In this document: piece after piece, positions 44,750 to 54,743 of the stretch | Layout: each line of letters begins with the position of its first letter | How positions within the stretch are numbered: position 1 is the first letter of the stretch | DNA from: Aristophania vespae | GTDB taxonomy: Bacteria > Pseudomonadota > Alphaproteobacteria > Acetobacterales > Acetobacteraceae | Direction of reading: 5' to 3' | NCBI RefSeq assembly: GCF_009906835.1 | Contig: NZ_CP047652.1 | Span: 629,001-693,000 of the forward strand | Length of the DNA stretch: 64,000 nucleotides | The notes under the pieces: model-generated | Told to the model about the DNA's origin: nothing | Seen by the model: only the letters and a program-made list of their open reading frames with translations | The model's database searches: none | Translations under genes and position numbers: made by a program

Positions 44750-47477
44750 GAACCGTTAATAAGGCCGATCGTAAACGCTTTTGATCGGCCTCTTGAGTAA
44801 ATTTACGTCCTTCTTTATCGCAAATATAAAAAACATCCACAGCTCTTAATCCATAGGTTGCGATATGAGCTGACGAAATCAAAGCGTTTTCTTTATGCAA
44901 CACAGATGTGATGTCATGCAAAAGAGCAGGCCGGTCTCTGCCATTGACTTCCATAATCGTAAAACGTTCTGACGCATTATTATCAAATATGACACGAGAA
45001 GGAATGTAAAAAGCCCCCATACGCCGTGTTTCAGGCAGGGTAGCATGTGATAATGCCTCTTCTAGCTTGATATTTTGAGTGAGTACATCGTGAATTGTCT
45101 GGTGCAGACGCTCAATTTGCGAGTTTTCCTCAAAAGCTTCGTCATGACTGTCCTGAACCCAAAATGTATCCAAAACCATATTATTAGAAAATGTATGGAT
45201 GCGGGCATCAGAGATTGTTGCACCACACAAAGCTAGGGCCCCAGCAATTTTGGAAAAAAGACCGTCCTGATCCGGGCAATAAATCGTAAGTTCAGTGATG
45301 TCACGACTGGGTAATGGTAAAATATCGATCGTAATATCGTTATCACCATTAGAGCTACTTATTAAATGGGCATGCCTTATGAGGGTGTCTTGATCAAAGC
45401 TTAGCCAGTAGCTTGGGCGCCCCAGAGACATGAATTTATGAATTTCAGCCTCATCTAAAGTTGCGCTCATTAAAGGAATGAGAGGTTTTTTTATTTCATT
45501 AACACGATTATCGTCTTCTCTTGCCTTTAAGCCACCATCAAGAACATCTGATATTCTAGAGTAAAGTCTGTGTAAAAGTGTTGCTTTCCAGGCATTCCAG
45601 GCTCTGGGGCTTACGGCGCGTATATCTGCAATTGTAAGAAGCAGTAAAAGACGTAATCTTTCAGGCGACTGGATAATATCAGCTAAATCTAAAATGATAT
45701 TGGGGTCATCAATATCACGTGTAAAAGCTGTGTGTGAGAGCAAAAGATGGTGTAGTAAAAGCCACGAAACAGTATCACTATCTTCTTGGCTGAGGCCAAG
45801 CTGGGTGCAAATCTGCATGGCTATGTCAGCCCCCGCACTGGCGTGATCTCCACCAAATCCTTTGCCTATATCATGAAATAAAACAGCAAGGTACAGCTCT
45901 TGTCTGGCTTGGAGATTTTGTACCAGGCTGTAGGCGAGAGGGATTTCGTCCGCCATTTTTCCTGCTTCGATTTGGCGGAGGATACGTACAGACTCAATAC
46001 TATGTTCGTCCACAGTGTAAATATGATAGCTGTCAAATTGTGTCCGTCCCACAATGCGAGACCAGTAAGGCAAAAAACGCCCTAGCAGGCCGGTTTCGTT
46101 AAATAAGGGGAGGATAAAGGGCCGTTCAACAGCATTAGGTAACCTTTGTGCCAAATTTTCATAAGCAGGGTCGCATAAAAGATTAAGAAAAATTTCAGTA
46201 ATTTCTGGGTCACCGCGTAAAATTGCGGCATAGCGTTCATTATTAATTAAATGCTGAATAGCTGAAGGATGTAATTCGATTTGTGTGCGTCTTGCACAAT
46301 CAAGAATTTGAAAAAGTTCTTTATGTTTGGGAGACGGAAATTTGTTATTAAAAGCCAGTCGCCCATTAATGAGGAAAAATCCTTCTGGCCCTTCTTCAAT
46401 AAGAGGGGGTGTTCCATTTTGCTGGTTCAGAACATGAAGCATGATGGCAGGTTGCAGCACGCGCCCCAAGCGTAAGACTATGCGAGCCATTAAAAAATAG
46501 TGGCGCATAAATCGCTCTACGCCTTTTTGGTTCCCGTGAGCTGCATAGCCCATCCGTGCGCCTATAATAGGCTGAACATCAAAGGTAAGACGTTCTTCTC
46601 CTCGACCAGTGACATAATGAAGATGGAATCGTACTGTCCATAAAAAGTTCCACACTTTTTGTGCACGGTAGCTTTTACGAGGTGATAAAAGTCCTAAAAG
46701 AATGCAGCTTGGTGCTAACTCAAATTCGCGATCAATAGGGTCATGTTCAGGGATCAAAACACCCAAACTGGCACGACTAATCCAGTTGAGTACTTGCAGG
46801 TCACGTAACCCACCGCGCCCTTCCTTTAGGTTGGGCTCAACCAGATATGGTGTCTCACCATAACGTTGGTGGCGGATTTCTCTTTCCCTGATTTTTGCTT
46901 CTATAAATTCCGTTAAATACCGACCAGTAAGATAATTTTGTATTTCAGAGCGCAATTTTGACGCTAATGAAAAATCACCATAAAGCGGACGAAGATAGAG
47001 CAATGTAGTGCATATCGTCTGGTCATGCTGAGCGCTTAAAATGCACCCCTTAATGGAATGTGTGGCATGTCCAACCTTTAAGCCCAAGTCCCATAAGCTA
47101 TAAAGAATATATTCTATCTGTTTTAAAAGCGTAGATGATGGGTCATTATTAGTAATAAAGAGGAGATCGACATCGCTAAAAGGCGCTAGGAGACCGGCTC
47201 CATAATTCCCAGTAGCGCAAAGACAAAAACTTTCCTTAAAGGCTTCATCTTCGATACCAGCATATTTTGCCAGGCGAATCAGTGTTTCATCCATAGCGGT
47301 TGCTAAAGAGCGACCAGCAGTTACACCTGAAAATGCTCTATCTTCAAATTGCTGACGTATCTGCTCACGCCTTTGCCCTAAGTCCCGCCTTATAAGAGTG
47401 ACAGCCTCGTTACGGTGGCACTTATATGGTTCTGTTGCTGAAAAAACATCAGAAGTTTTAGGCGGGGACAGGGGCAT
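44721..47477 (-). CDS. glnD: Bifunctional uridylyltransferase / uridylyl-removing enzyme GlnD
   Basis: GlnD senses glutamine and modifies the PII proteins, thereby controlling nitrogen assimilation. The 918 aa protein has an N-terminal nucleotidyltransferase with the aspartate motif APFSDVDLLF, a central HD domain (AVLFHDIGKGFGGDHASAGADIA) and two C-terminal ACT domains (about 735-815 and 845-915), the glutamine-sensing part. Full length and order are normal. It lies downstream of mutS in the same direction. The glutamate synthase genes at 12-18 kb belong to the same nitrogen circuit. Confidence 0.96.
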   Translation of the reverse strand: MPLSPPKTSDVFSATEPYKCHRNEAVTLIRRDLGQRREQIRQQFEDRAFSGVTAGRSLATAMDETLIRLAKYAGIEDEAFKESFCLCATGNYGAGLLAPFSDVDLLFITNNDPSSTLLKQIEYILYSLWDLGLKVGHATHSIKGCILSAQHDQTICTTLLYLRPLYGDFSLASKLRSEIQNYLTGRYLTEFIEAKIREREIRHQRYGETPYLVEPNLKEGRGGLRDLQVLNWISRASLGVLIPEHDPIDREFELAPSCILLGLLSPRKSYRAQKVWNFLWTVRFHLHYVTGRGEERLTFDVQPIIGARMGYAAHGNQKGVERFMRHYFLMARIVLRLGRVLQPAIMLHVLNQQNGTPPLIEEGPEGFFLINGRLAFNNKFPSPKHKELFQILDCARRTQIELHPSAIQHLINNERYAAILRGDPEITEIFLNLLCDPAYENLAQRLPNAVERPFILPLFNETGLLGRFLPYWSRIVGRTQFDSYHIYTVDEHSIESVRILRQIEAGKMADEIPLAYSLVQNLQARQELYLAVLFHDIGKGFGGDHASAGADIAMQICTQLGLSQEDSDTVSWLLLHHLLLSHTAFTRDIDDPNIILDLADIIQSPERLRLLLLLTIADIRAVSPRAWNAWKATLLHRLYSRISDVLDGGLKAREDDNRVNEIKKPLIPLMSATLDEAEIHKFMSLGRPSYWLSFDQDTLIRHAHLISSSNGDNDITIDILPLPSRDITELTIYCPDQDGLFSKIAGALALCGATISDARIHTFSNNMVLDTFWVQDSHDEAFEENSQIERLHQTIHDVLTQNIKLEEALSHATLPETRRMGAFYIPSRVIFDNNASERFTIMEVNGRDRPALLHDITSVLHKENALISSAHIATYGLRAVDVFYICDKEGRKFTQEADQKRLRSALLTVLKDQPLQKT

Positions 47478-47573
47478 ATGGAGCAGTGCCTAATAATAGA
47501 GTTATAAAAAATAAAACACTAACTTAGCTATTAAGAACTTCGCGCTAATATCTATCAAGTTCAAGATAGGAGA

Positions 47574-50240
47574 TCAGGAAAAAGTTTTTTTAGCCAAATC
47601 TTTTAACCGGTAGAGTATTTCATGAGCCTGGCGCGGGGTCAGAGAGTCGGGTTCAAGTAGGGTCAGGCTTTGTTCCAGCTCTTTAAACTGAGGAGATGTT
47701 TCTGCTGCCCTATTATTGGCTAGATCGCCAAAAAGAGGCAGAGCTTCGGGTGTATCCTGTCCCAGTTTTGTTTGGTCTTTTTCCAGCTGAGCAAGAATTT
47801 TTTGCGCTCTACCCAGAACAGTTTTAGGTATACCTGCAAGTTTTGCCACATGTAAACCCCAACTTTTGCCGGCTAATCCTGTTTTAACCTCATGCTGAAA
47901 AATTACTTTCCCTTCCCATTCACGCACAGCCATGGTGTAGGCAGCCAGTTTTGGCAATCGACCCACTAAATGGCCTAATTCGTGAAAATGTGTTGCAAAA
48001 ATTGTGCGAGATTGCAGTTGTGAGTGTAAAGTTTCTAACGTAGCCCATGCAATGGCCAGGCCATCTAAAGTAGATGTACCACGACCGATTTCATCTACAA
48101 CGACCAAAGAATAGGGGCCAGCCTGGTTCAAAATAGCAGCTGTTTCAGTCATTTCAACCATAAAGGTTGAACGTCCTCTTGCTAAATCATCGGCAGCACC
48201 GACGCGTGAGAAAAGCCGATCTACTAATCCAATTTCAGCAGATTCTGCGGGAACAGGTAGTCCCGCCTGAGCTAAAATTACTGCCAAAGCGGTTTGGCGT
48301 AAAAAAGTAGATTTTCCTGCCATATTAGGCCCTGTAAGCAAAGCGATATGCTTTTCAGGGGGAAGATTGCAGTCATTTGGTATAAATCTAACTTTTGGGG
48401 ATGATTTCTGCTTCAAAGCGTCTTCTACGACAGGATGACGGCACGCTTTAAGAGAAAACTCTTTGCCATTTGACAGTTTGGGGCAACACCATGTGCCAGA
48501 ATTATATAATTTTGTGCAGCATAACAATACATCCAGTTTTGCTAAAGCTACGGCTACTTCATCAAGGGCTGGTGTTGAAATAATATGGTCGCATAAATCG
48601 TCAAAAAGATGACGCTCTAGAAGAGCAGCTTTTTCTCCTGCCTCCGAAATTTCCTGATCAAGCTTTGACAGTTCTTCTGAAGAAAAGCGCGCTAAATTAG
48701 CTGTACCCTGGCGGAACGTAAATTCACTTTGATTTTTCAATTTACCAGAGGCTGCGACTGTCACTTCAATAACGTAGCCAAGCTGATTGTGATATTTAAC
48801 TTTTAAATTAGGAACTCCATATTTTTCGGCCAGCTGTACTTGAAGCTGAGCTAATTTACGGCGCCCTCCATCACGTAACTCTCTTAATTTATCTAATTCC
48901 AAGTCAAAGCCTGGAGCTATAACGCCACCATCTTCAATTTTGGAAGGAAGTTCAGTCGATAATGCACCAATCAATCTGTTTAGTAATGTATCAGCACGTC
49001 CATAAAGCGTTGAAGCAATAGAAGCGATATAAGGCGGTAACCCCTTAGCTTTATAAGATGTTAAAAGTTCCGTAATGCTTTCGGCTGCTCTGAGCGTATC
49101 ACGTACAGTAGCTAGGTCACGCGGCAGGGTTCGTTTGCTTGAAATACGGCCCAAAGCTCGTGCGCAATCGGGCGTGTGCTTAAGGATATTACAAAAAGCT
49201 TCAGTCAACTCAGGGTGTTTTTGCAACCAAAACCAGCCATTTTGTCGTTTCTGTATAACTTCCAGATTACTACTTGGCGCAGAAAGCTGACGCGCTAAAA
49301 GCCGCATACCTGCGGCAGTGAGGGTTTGGTTGACGCTATTAAAAAGTGTATGCTCAGAGCCGCCATCACGCGATTGTAAAATTTCCAAACTTTGCCGCGT
49401 TGCAGGGTCAATACCCATAATATTTTTTAAGCCTTCTTGTAGAGGTCGGCTTAATCGAGGTAAGCGCCCAGCCTGGCTACGTTTTACGTAATGAATAAGA
49501 GTTGCGCAGGCGGTAATTTGTTCATCAGGAAAATCTCCCAACGCGCTTATATGTGATATTTTATAAGCTTCTGAAAGAATTTGCTCCGTGTCTCCAGCTG
49601 TAAGCCGACGAGGGGGTGGAGTAAGGCGTTTATGATAATCCTCTGGAATCAAGTTAGGTTGTGCCAAAATTTCTGAAGGATCCAGGCGGGCAAGAAGTTC
49701 GCTCAGGCTGGAAAGAGTGGCAGAGACTGTCTCTATTGTGCCTGTTGAAATATCGATCCAGGCTGCACCAATAACAGGATTATTTTTTTTACCAATATCG
49801 ATAGCGCATAAAAGAATATTAGCTCTTCCCGCTTCAAGAAGTTCATCTTCAATCAGTGTGCCGGGCGAAACTATACGGACAATTTCTCGTCTTAAGGGGC
49901 CTTTTTGCCCTTTTGTTGGTTTCTCTGTTTGCTCAGCAACAGCAACGCGGAAACCTCTTTTGATAAGACGGGCTATATAAACCTGCACCGTATTGGCAGG
50001 TACTCCACACATAGGAATAGGTTTGTCATTATGGGTGCCGCGACTTGTCAGGACAATATCAAGAGCCATTGACGCCGTTTGGGCATCGCCAAAAAAAAGT
50101 TCGTAAAAATCACCGACGCGCAAAAAAAGCAAGGCGTCGGGTTCCTGTTCTTTTAGTGCAAACCACTGCGCCATACTGGGTGTTGCATTTTCTGGAGATG
50201 GAATGGGCATTGGAGTAAAATCTGCACTATTGAGAGACAT
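47574..50240 (-). CDS. mutS: DNA mismatch repair protein MutS
   Basis: MutS (888 aa) recognises mismatches. Its N-terminal domain has the mismatch-contact region in FLRVGDFYELFFGDA, with the Phe-x-Glu of the family shifted as L-R-V-G-D-F-Y-E. The ATPase has Walker A LTGPNMAGKSTFLRQ, the VVVDEIGRGTSTLDGLAIAW signature and the FATHFHELGHL segment. Alphaproteobacterial gene order with glnD and murJ close by is retained. A minus-strand TATAAT (50323-50318) lies about 78 bp upstream and may be its -10 element. The gene is intact, which matters because many single-base indels occur elsewhere in the window. Confidence 0.97.
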   Translation of the reverse strand: MSLNSADFTPMPIPSPENATPSMAQWFALKEQEPDALLFLRVGDFYELFFGDAQTASMALDIVLTSRGTHNDKPIPMCGVPANTVQVYIARLIKRGFRVAVAEQTEKPTKGQKGPLRREIVRIVSPGTLIEDELLEAGRANILLCAIDIGKKNNPVIGAAWIDISTGTIETVSATLSSLSELLARLDPSEILAQPNLIPEDYHKRLTPPPRRLTAGDTEQILSEAYKISHISALGDFPDEQITACATLIHYVKRSQAGRLPRLSRPLQEGLKNIMGIDPATRQSLEILQSRDGGSEHTLFNSVNQTLTAAGMRLLARQLSAPSSNLEVIQKRQNGWFWLQKHPELTEAFCNILKHTPDCARALGRISSKRTLPRDLATVRDTLRAAESITELLTSYKAKGLPPYIASIASTLYGRADTLLNRLIGALSTELPSKIEDGGVIAPGFDLELDKLRELRDGGRRKLAQLQVQLAEKYGVPNLKVKYHNQLGYVIEVTVAASGKLKNQSEFTFRQGTANLARFSSEELSKLDQEISEAGEKAALLERHLFDDLCDHIISTPALDEVAVALAKLDVLLCCTKLYNSGTWCCPKLSNGKEFSLKACRHPVVEDALKQKSSPKVRFIPNDCNLPPEKHIALLTGPNMAGKSTFLRQTALAVILAQAGLPVPAESAEIGLVDRLFSRVGAADDLARGRSTFMVEMTETAAILNQAGPYSLVVVDEIGRGTSTLDGLAIAWATLETLHSQLQSRTIFATHFHELGHLVGRLPKLAAYTMAVREWEGKVIFQHEVKTGLAGKSWGLHVAKLAGIPKTVLGRAQKILAQLEKDQTKLGQDTPEALPLFGDLANNRAAETSPQFKELEQSLTLLEPDSLTPRQAHEILYRLKDLAKKTFS

Positions 50241-50416
50241 GCTAGTAAAGACCTACGTAATAAATTTAACTATGAAACAGACGGATTTCTAACGTTTTAT
50301 CAATTTAGAAAAGCGTCATTATAATATGTGAAAAAGCTAGGATGGGCATGGTTTTCCATTTTGGTTTTATAAAATCATATTCCCATTTTTTAGTTTAAGG
50401 GTCATATAAACATCAA

Positions 50417-51973
50417 TTAGTTTTTAGAAAGACGCCTTTTGAGAATAGCTTTAATGTCTTTTAAATTAAGTAACTTAAAGCCAATGAGTAAAACTCCGTA
50501 AAAGATGGCACCGCCTATAATTAATATAAAAAGTGAAAAAATTCTGGGAACAGGTGACCAAGTCAAAGCCCCTGAGAGTGTGAATTTATAAGTCAAATGA
50601 ATAGTGACCGCCATTATAATACAGGCTGCACTTATTTTTCCTACACGCTTAATATTATATATTGTAAGTAGCAATATGTCTTTACGCCATAAAATAATTC
50701 CCATGATAACAAGATTGGTAAATCCTGCCAGGGCACTAGCAAGTGGGGGGCCGATATGAGCAAGTGGGCGGTAAAGAAGTAAATTTAGGATCAAATTCAA
50801 GGCTAATGTCACAAAGCCAATTTTAACAGGTGTGGCTGTATCGCCCTGTGCAAAAAAGGCTGGGGCCAATAATTTAATAAGCACAAAAGCAGGCAAACCT
50901 ATTGCAAAAGCTTGCAAAGACTGGGCTGAATAAATGATGTCTTTTTGTGTGAAGTGCCCATAGCCAAATAAGCCTCCCATAATAAGGGGGGCTAGTGCAA
51001 TTAACCCAAATGAAGCTGGTAATATTAATATAAGGGCGTAATCAAAGGCTTTATTTATGCTAGCCTGCATGCCTGTCTTATCATTAGCGACAACATGCTT
51101 GGTAAGCAAAGGGAGTAGGGTCGTGCCTAAGGCGCTACCCAAAACACCTAGTGGTAATTGATTAACCCGGTCAGCAAAATAAAGCCATGAGATTGAACCT
51201 GTAGGAAGCAATGTTCCAATGATTGTATCAATGGCAAGATTAAGTTGTGTCACACCCGAACCAACAAGCCCGGGGATCATTCTTTTAAAAAGAATCTTAA
51301 TGTCAGGGGTAAAATGCGGAAAAGCAAAATGTGGTAATAAATTAAATTTTTTTGCTGCCCAACATAGCGCCCCTAACTGGACAACACCCGAAATAGTAAT
51401 TCCCCATGCGCTGCTTAAGGCAACGTTGTGAGTAACATAGGCACCAAAAATTATGGCGCTAATACCCACTATATTAAATGTGACATAAGCAGCAGCTGCT
51501 GCGCCAAAGTGGCGCCGTGCATTTAATATTCCGGCAATAAGGGCCGCTGCGCAAATAAACACCATATAAGGCATTGTCACGCGAGTAAGAGAGACGGCCA
51601 ACATAAACCGTTCTGAAGAGCCATGCTTAAAACCTGGGGCGATAAAGCTAATGACCCAGGGCATAAAAATCTCGCAAATTGTTGCGAAAATCACGAGTAA
51701 AGTAAGTAAACAGGTTAAAGCTTGGCCAGCAAACTTTAAGGCATTAGAGGCCCCTTTTTGCTCATAACGTGCTGCAAAAAGGGGTAGAAAAGCGGCATTA
51801 AAAGCACCTTCTCCCAAAAGGCGGCGAAACATATTAGGAAGCCGAAATGCAATTTGATATGCATCTTGCAGAGGGCCTGCACCAAGAAAAATCGCTAAAA
51901 GCTGGTCTCGTACAAGCCCTAGCAAACGCGAGAGCATTGTCCAGCCACCTACAGTGAGAAGGTTACGCAGCAA
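50417..51973 (-). CDS. murJ: Lipid II flippase MurJ (MviN)
   Basis: MurJ flips lipid II across the inner membrane for peptidoglycan synthesis. The 518 aa protein has about 14 membrane helices and begins with the highly conserved LLTVGGWTMLSRLLGLVRDQLLAIFLGAGPLQDAYQIAFRLPN segment (residues 4-46; conserved charged residues are Arg18 and Asp/Arg near 39-44) and RRLLGEGAFNAAFLPLF. It lies about 175 bp upstream of mutS in the same direction. That gap is AT-rich and holds no gene. Confidence 0.95.
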   Translation of the reverse strand: MLRNLLTVGGWTMLSRLLGLVRDQLLAIFLGAGPLQDAYQIAFRLPNMFRRLLGEGAFNAAFLPLFAARYEQKGASNALKFAGQALTCLLTLLVIFATICEIFMPWVISFIAPGFKHGSSERFMLAVSLTRVTMPYMVFICAAALIAGILNARRHFGAAAAAYVTFNIVGISAIIFGAYVTHNVALSSAWGITISGVVQLGALCWAAKKFNLLPHFAFPHFTPDIKILFKRMIPGLVGSGVTQLNLAIDTIIGTLLPTGSISWLYFADRVNQLPLGVLGSALGTTLLPLLTKHVVANDKTGMQASINKAFDYALILILPASFGLIALAPLIMGGLFGYGHFTQKDIIYSAQSLQAFAIGLPAFVLIKLLAPAFFAQGDTATPVKIGFVTLALNLILNLLLYRPLAHIGPPLASALAGFTNLVIMGIILWRKDILLLTIYNIKRVGKISAACIIMAVTIHLTYKFTLSGALTWSPVPRIFSLFILIIGGAIFYGVLLIGFKLLNLKDIKAILKRRLSKN

Positions 51974-52006
51974 ATGGGCATCTCTTTTAAAGAAGGGTTA
52001 AAAAGT

Positions 52007-52498
52007 TTAATCTGTTACACGCTGAATAGCTTTAAGAAACCGTGTGGATTTGGGGCTCGTAAGTGGAGTGAACCATTTTACTAACTGACCTTCACGGTTA
52101 AAGAGATATTTGTAAAAATTCCAGCGTGGTAATGAGAAATATCCACCTTCTTGAGCTAACCACTGGAAAAGGGGGATTGCCTTTGTTCCTTTTACGTTTG
52201 ATTTTGCGGCAAGAGGGAACGTAACGCCATAATTTTTTTCACAAAAACCAAATATTTCTTCTGAACTTGCTAATTCCTGTTTGCCAAAATCACTGCTCGG
52301 AATCCCAATAATGACAAGACCTTTTGGAGTCTTTTTACTTACGTCTTCCCATAATATTTGCAGGTCATCATACTGGGCGGTATAGCGGCATTTCGACGCC
52401 GTATTGACAAGAAGAATTGGCCTGTTTTTCCAGTGAGATAATTTTATCTCACCACCATTAAGAGCGGGCAGCGTAAAATCATAGACCGTTCTGGTCAT
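52007..52498 (-). CDS. Glutathione peroxidase family protein (cysteine type)
   Basis: This is a 163 aa thiol peroxidase of the glutathione peroxidase family. The peroxidatic cysteine is in NTASKCRYTAQYDDLQ (selenocysteine is replaced by cysteine), followed by the resolving-loop region and the glutamine in the GIPSSDFGKQE block, and tryptophan-asparagine in RWNFYKYLFN. In bacteria such enzymes usually reduce hydroperoxides with thioredoxin or glutathione. A glutathione synthetase occurs in the same window. It stands alone between gpsA and murJ. Confidence 0.92.
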   Translation of the reverse strand: MTRTVYDFTLPALNGGEIKLSHWKNRPILLVNTASKCRYTAQYDDLQILWEDVSKKTPKGLVIIGIPSSDFGKQELASSEEIFGFCEKNYGVTFPLAAKSNVKGTKAIPLFQWLAQEGGYFSLPRWNFYKYLFNREGQLVKWFTPLTSPKSTRFLKAIQRVTD

Positions 52499-52584
52499 AA
52501 GTCACTCCCTAAGCAAAAATAGATTTTAAAAAAGAAAAAGAACTTTTCATGAAAATTCTGATTATTAAAAATAAATTAAATTGC

Positions 52585-53562
52585 TTATTCTAATCGGGAA
52601 GGGCGATCAAGCAGCTCGTCACGTGCCTGTTCTGGCGTTAATTCGCCTTTTAAAAGGCGATAAACAGCATCCATGATAGGGGTTTCGACTCCGTAGCGAG
52701 GACCGAGATCGCAGATAGTCGCTGCAGAAAGAGCGCCTTCTGCTACGGTGCTACGTTGTGCCAATATCTCTGAAAGAGAATTCCCTTTGCCCAAAGCTAC
52801 GCCAAGACTGTAATTGCGTGATCCTGCTCCAGTGCATGTCAGGATGAGATCTCCAACACCTGCTAGGCCATAAATTGTCCTGCTCTGGCCTCCCATAGCC
52901 TCCACTAAACGCCCCAACTCAGCTAGTGCCCTGGTAATAAGGGCTGCACGTGCATTTTCGCCTAAGTTTGCACCTATCGTTATGCCAGCCCCTATGGCAA
53001 TAACATTTTTGGCGGCTCCGGCAAGCTGCACGCCGATAGGGTCAGTGCTTGCATAAAGCCGCAAGTTTGGTGTGGTGAGTTTTCGTGCTGCTTCTTGCAC
53101 AAAAAGCCGGCTTGATGCAGCCAGGGTGGCTGCTGTTGGTAGTCCTTCTGCAACTTCAATCGCAAAATTGGGACCAGACAAAACCGCCTTAGGATGGTGC
53201 GGCATTGTTTGTTCCATAATTTCAAGCGGAAAAAGAGCAGTGTCTTTTTCCAAGCCTTTACAGCAGGCGATAACCGGCACAGAGGCAGGTAAGATGTCAT
53301 TTAAAGTTGTGCTGATTGTTCTAAGAGCTTGAGTAGGGACAACCAAAAACGCCACATCAGCTTCACGGGGTAGTGTTGTTGTTACGTTAATCGATGCAGG
53401 TAATTTAATTTCGGGTAAGCGGGGTAAGCGTCCGGTTTCTGCTAGTTTACCAGGCTCTGAGCGCGACCATAACGTTACATTTCCAATACGGCTATAGGTG
53501 CAGGCAAGACCAATTCCCCAGGCACCAGCACCAATAACGGCAATATTTAAAGATTTGCTCAT
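52585..53562 (-). CDS. gpsA: Glycerol-3-phosphate dehydrogenase [NAD(P)+]
   Basis: GpsA reduces dihydroxyacetone phosphate to glycerol 3-phosphate for phospholipid synthesis. The 325 aa protein begins with the dinucleotide-binding GAGAWGIGLA. It has the substrate region SGPNFAIEVAEGLPTAATLA, the catalytic lysine in LAGAAKNVIAIGAGI and the GLAGVGDLILTCTGAGSRNY motif. Its start overlaps the tsaD stop by 4 bp, the common alphaproteobacterial pair tsaD-gpsA. Confidence 0.97.
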   Translation of the reverse strand: MSKSLNIAVIGAGAWGIGLACTYSRIGNVTLWSRSEPGKLAETGRLPRLPEIKLPASINVTTTLPREADVAFLVVPTQALRTISTTLNDILPASVPVIACCKGLEKDTALFPLEIMEQTMPHHPKAVLSGPNFAIEVAEGLPTAATLAASSRLFVQEAARKLTTPNLRLYASTDPIGVQLAGAAKNVIAIGAGITIGANLGENARAALITRALAELGRLVEAMGGQSRTIYGLAGVGDLILTCTGAGSRNYSLGVALGKGNSLSEILAQRSTVAEGALSAATICDLGPRYGVETPIMDAVYRLLKGELTPEQARDELLDRPSRLE

Positions 53563-54683
53563 AACATTGCCTCAGTAGCAGCTATGGTTTTTTGCCCTAA
53601 ACTGGCAGAAAACACTTTTCTTTCAGAAAGGGGCCAGCGCGGTCTGGGGGGGAGGGCAATATCCCGCGGACGTTCACCTTGTCGCAAACGCTCTAATGCA
53701 GCCCAGCCAATCATAACGGCATTATCAGTGCATAAAGCGAGAGGTGGAGCAGAAAATGCTATATTGTGACGGGATGCAACAGCATTTAATGTAGCTCTTA
53801 GTTTTTTATTAGCAGCAACACCACCAGCAACGACGAGAGTTGTAACGGGTGGAGCCATTTGCAAAGCGTGCTCTATACGGTCTTCCATAATGTCGGATAC
53901 GGCTTGTTGAAAACTGGCAGCGATATTGGCAGCTATAAGGCGTGGCAGGGCTTGCTGGCCATAAGGTTGTATGATTCGGGCAACAGCCGTTTTTAAACCT
54001 GAAAAAGAAAAATCGCATCCTTCACGGCCTTTTAAGGGACGGGGTAAAGGAAATGATTTTGGGTCACCTTCTTGAGCTAGAGCTTCCAAAGCAGGGCCTC
54101 CTGGCCACCCAAGCCCTAGCATTTTGGCGACTTTATCAAATGCTTCGCCGGCGGCATCATCGATAGTGCGCCCTAAAGGGCGATAGGCTCCAATGTCTTC
54201 AATCAGCAAACACTGACAATGTCCTCCAGACATGAGCAGGGCAAGGTAAGGAAATGTTAACGACTCGATCTCCTGCTTTTTTAAAGCATAAGGAAGGCGC
54301 GGGGTTAGGATATGGCCTTCAATATGATTTATGCCAATAAAAGGTTTTTTTTGAGCGATTGCTAGTCCTTTTGCATAAGAGCTACCAACGATAAGACCCC
54401 CAATTAAACCGGGGCCAATCGTTGCTGCAAAATAGCGAATATCTTGCAAAGAGAGTTGCGCGCGCTGAAGTGTAAGATCGACAAGTTGAGGCAAAACCTC
54501 TAAATGCGCTCTTGCGGCAATTTCAGGAACAACGCCACCGAGAGCGGCGTGGCTTTCTTGCGATAAAACAGCCTGGCTCAAAATAGTGCCTTCACTATCT
54601 AAAATAGCACAAGCTGTATCGTCACAAGAAGTTTCGATGGCTAACAGAGGAGTAACGCTGGAAAGGTCGTTCATAACGGGCAT
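53559..54683 (-). CDS. tsaD: tRNA N6-adenosine threonylcarbamoyltransferase TsaD
   Basis: TsaD transfers the threonylcarbamoyl group to A37 of ANN-decoding tRNAs. The 374 aa protein has AIETSCDDTACAI, the metal-binding HIEGH, the SGGHC loop and the C-terminal GGVAANKKLR. ATG 54683 and ATG 54674 are both possible starts; the second fits the family N-terminus as well. It diverges from hemC, and the ~60 bp between must hold both promoters. Confidence 0.96.
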   Translation of the reverse strand: MPVMNDLSSVTPLLAIETSCDDTACAILDSEGTILSQAVLSQESHAALGGVVPEIAARAHLEVLPQLVDLTLQRAQLSLQDIRYFAATIGPGLIGGLIVGSSYAKGLAIAQKKPFIGINHIEGHILTPRLPYALKKQEIESLTFPYLALLMSGGHCQCLLIEDIGAYRPLGRTIDDAAGEAFDKVAKMLGLGWPGGPALEALAQEGDPKSFPLPRPLKGREGCDFSFSGLKTAVARIIQPYGQQALPRLIAANIAASFQQAVSDIMEDRIEHALQMAPPVTTLVVAGGVAANKKLRATLNAVASRHNIAFSAPPLALCTDNAVMIGWAALERLRQGERPRDIALPPRPRWPLSERKVFSASLGQKTIAATEAML

Positions 54684-54743
54684 ATTATGACGAATTTTAC
54701 GCGCTCATGACAGCCCCTAAGTAAACGGGTAGATGTATTAATT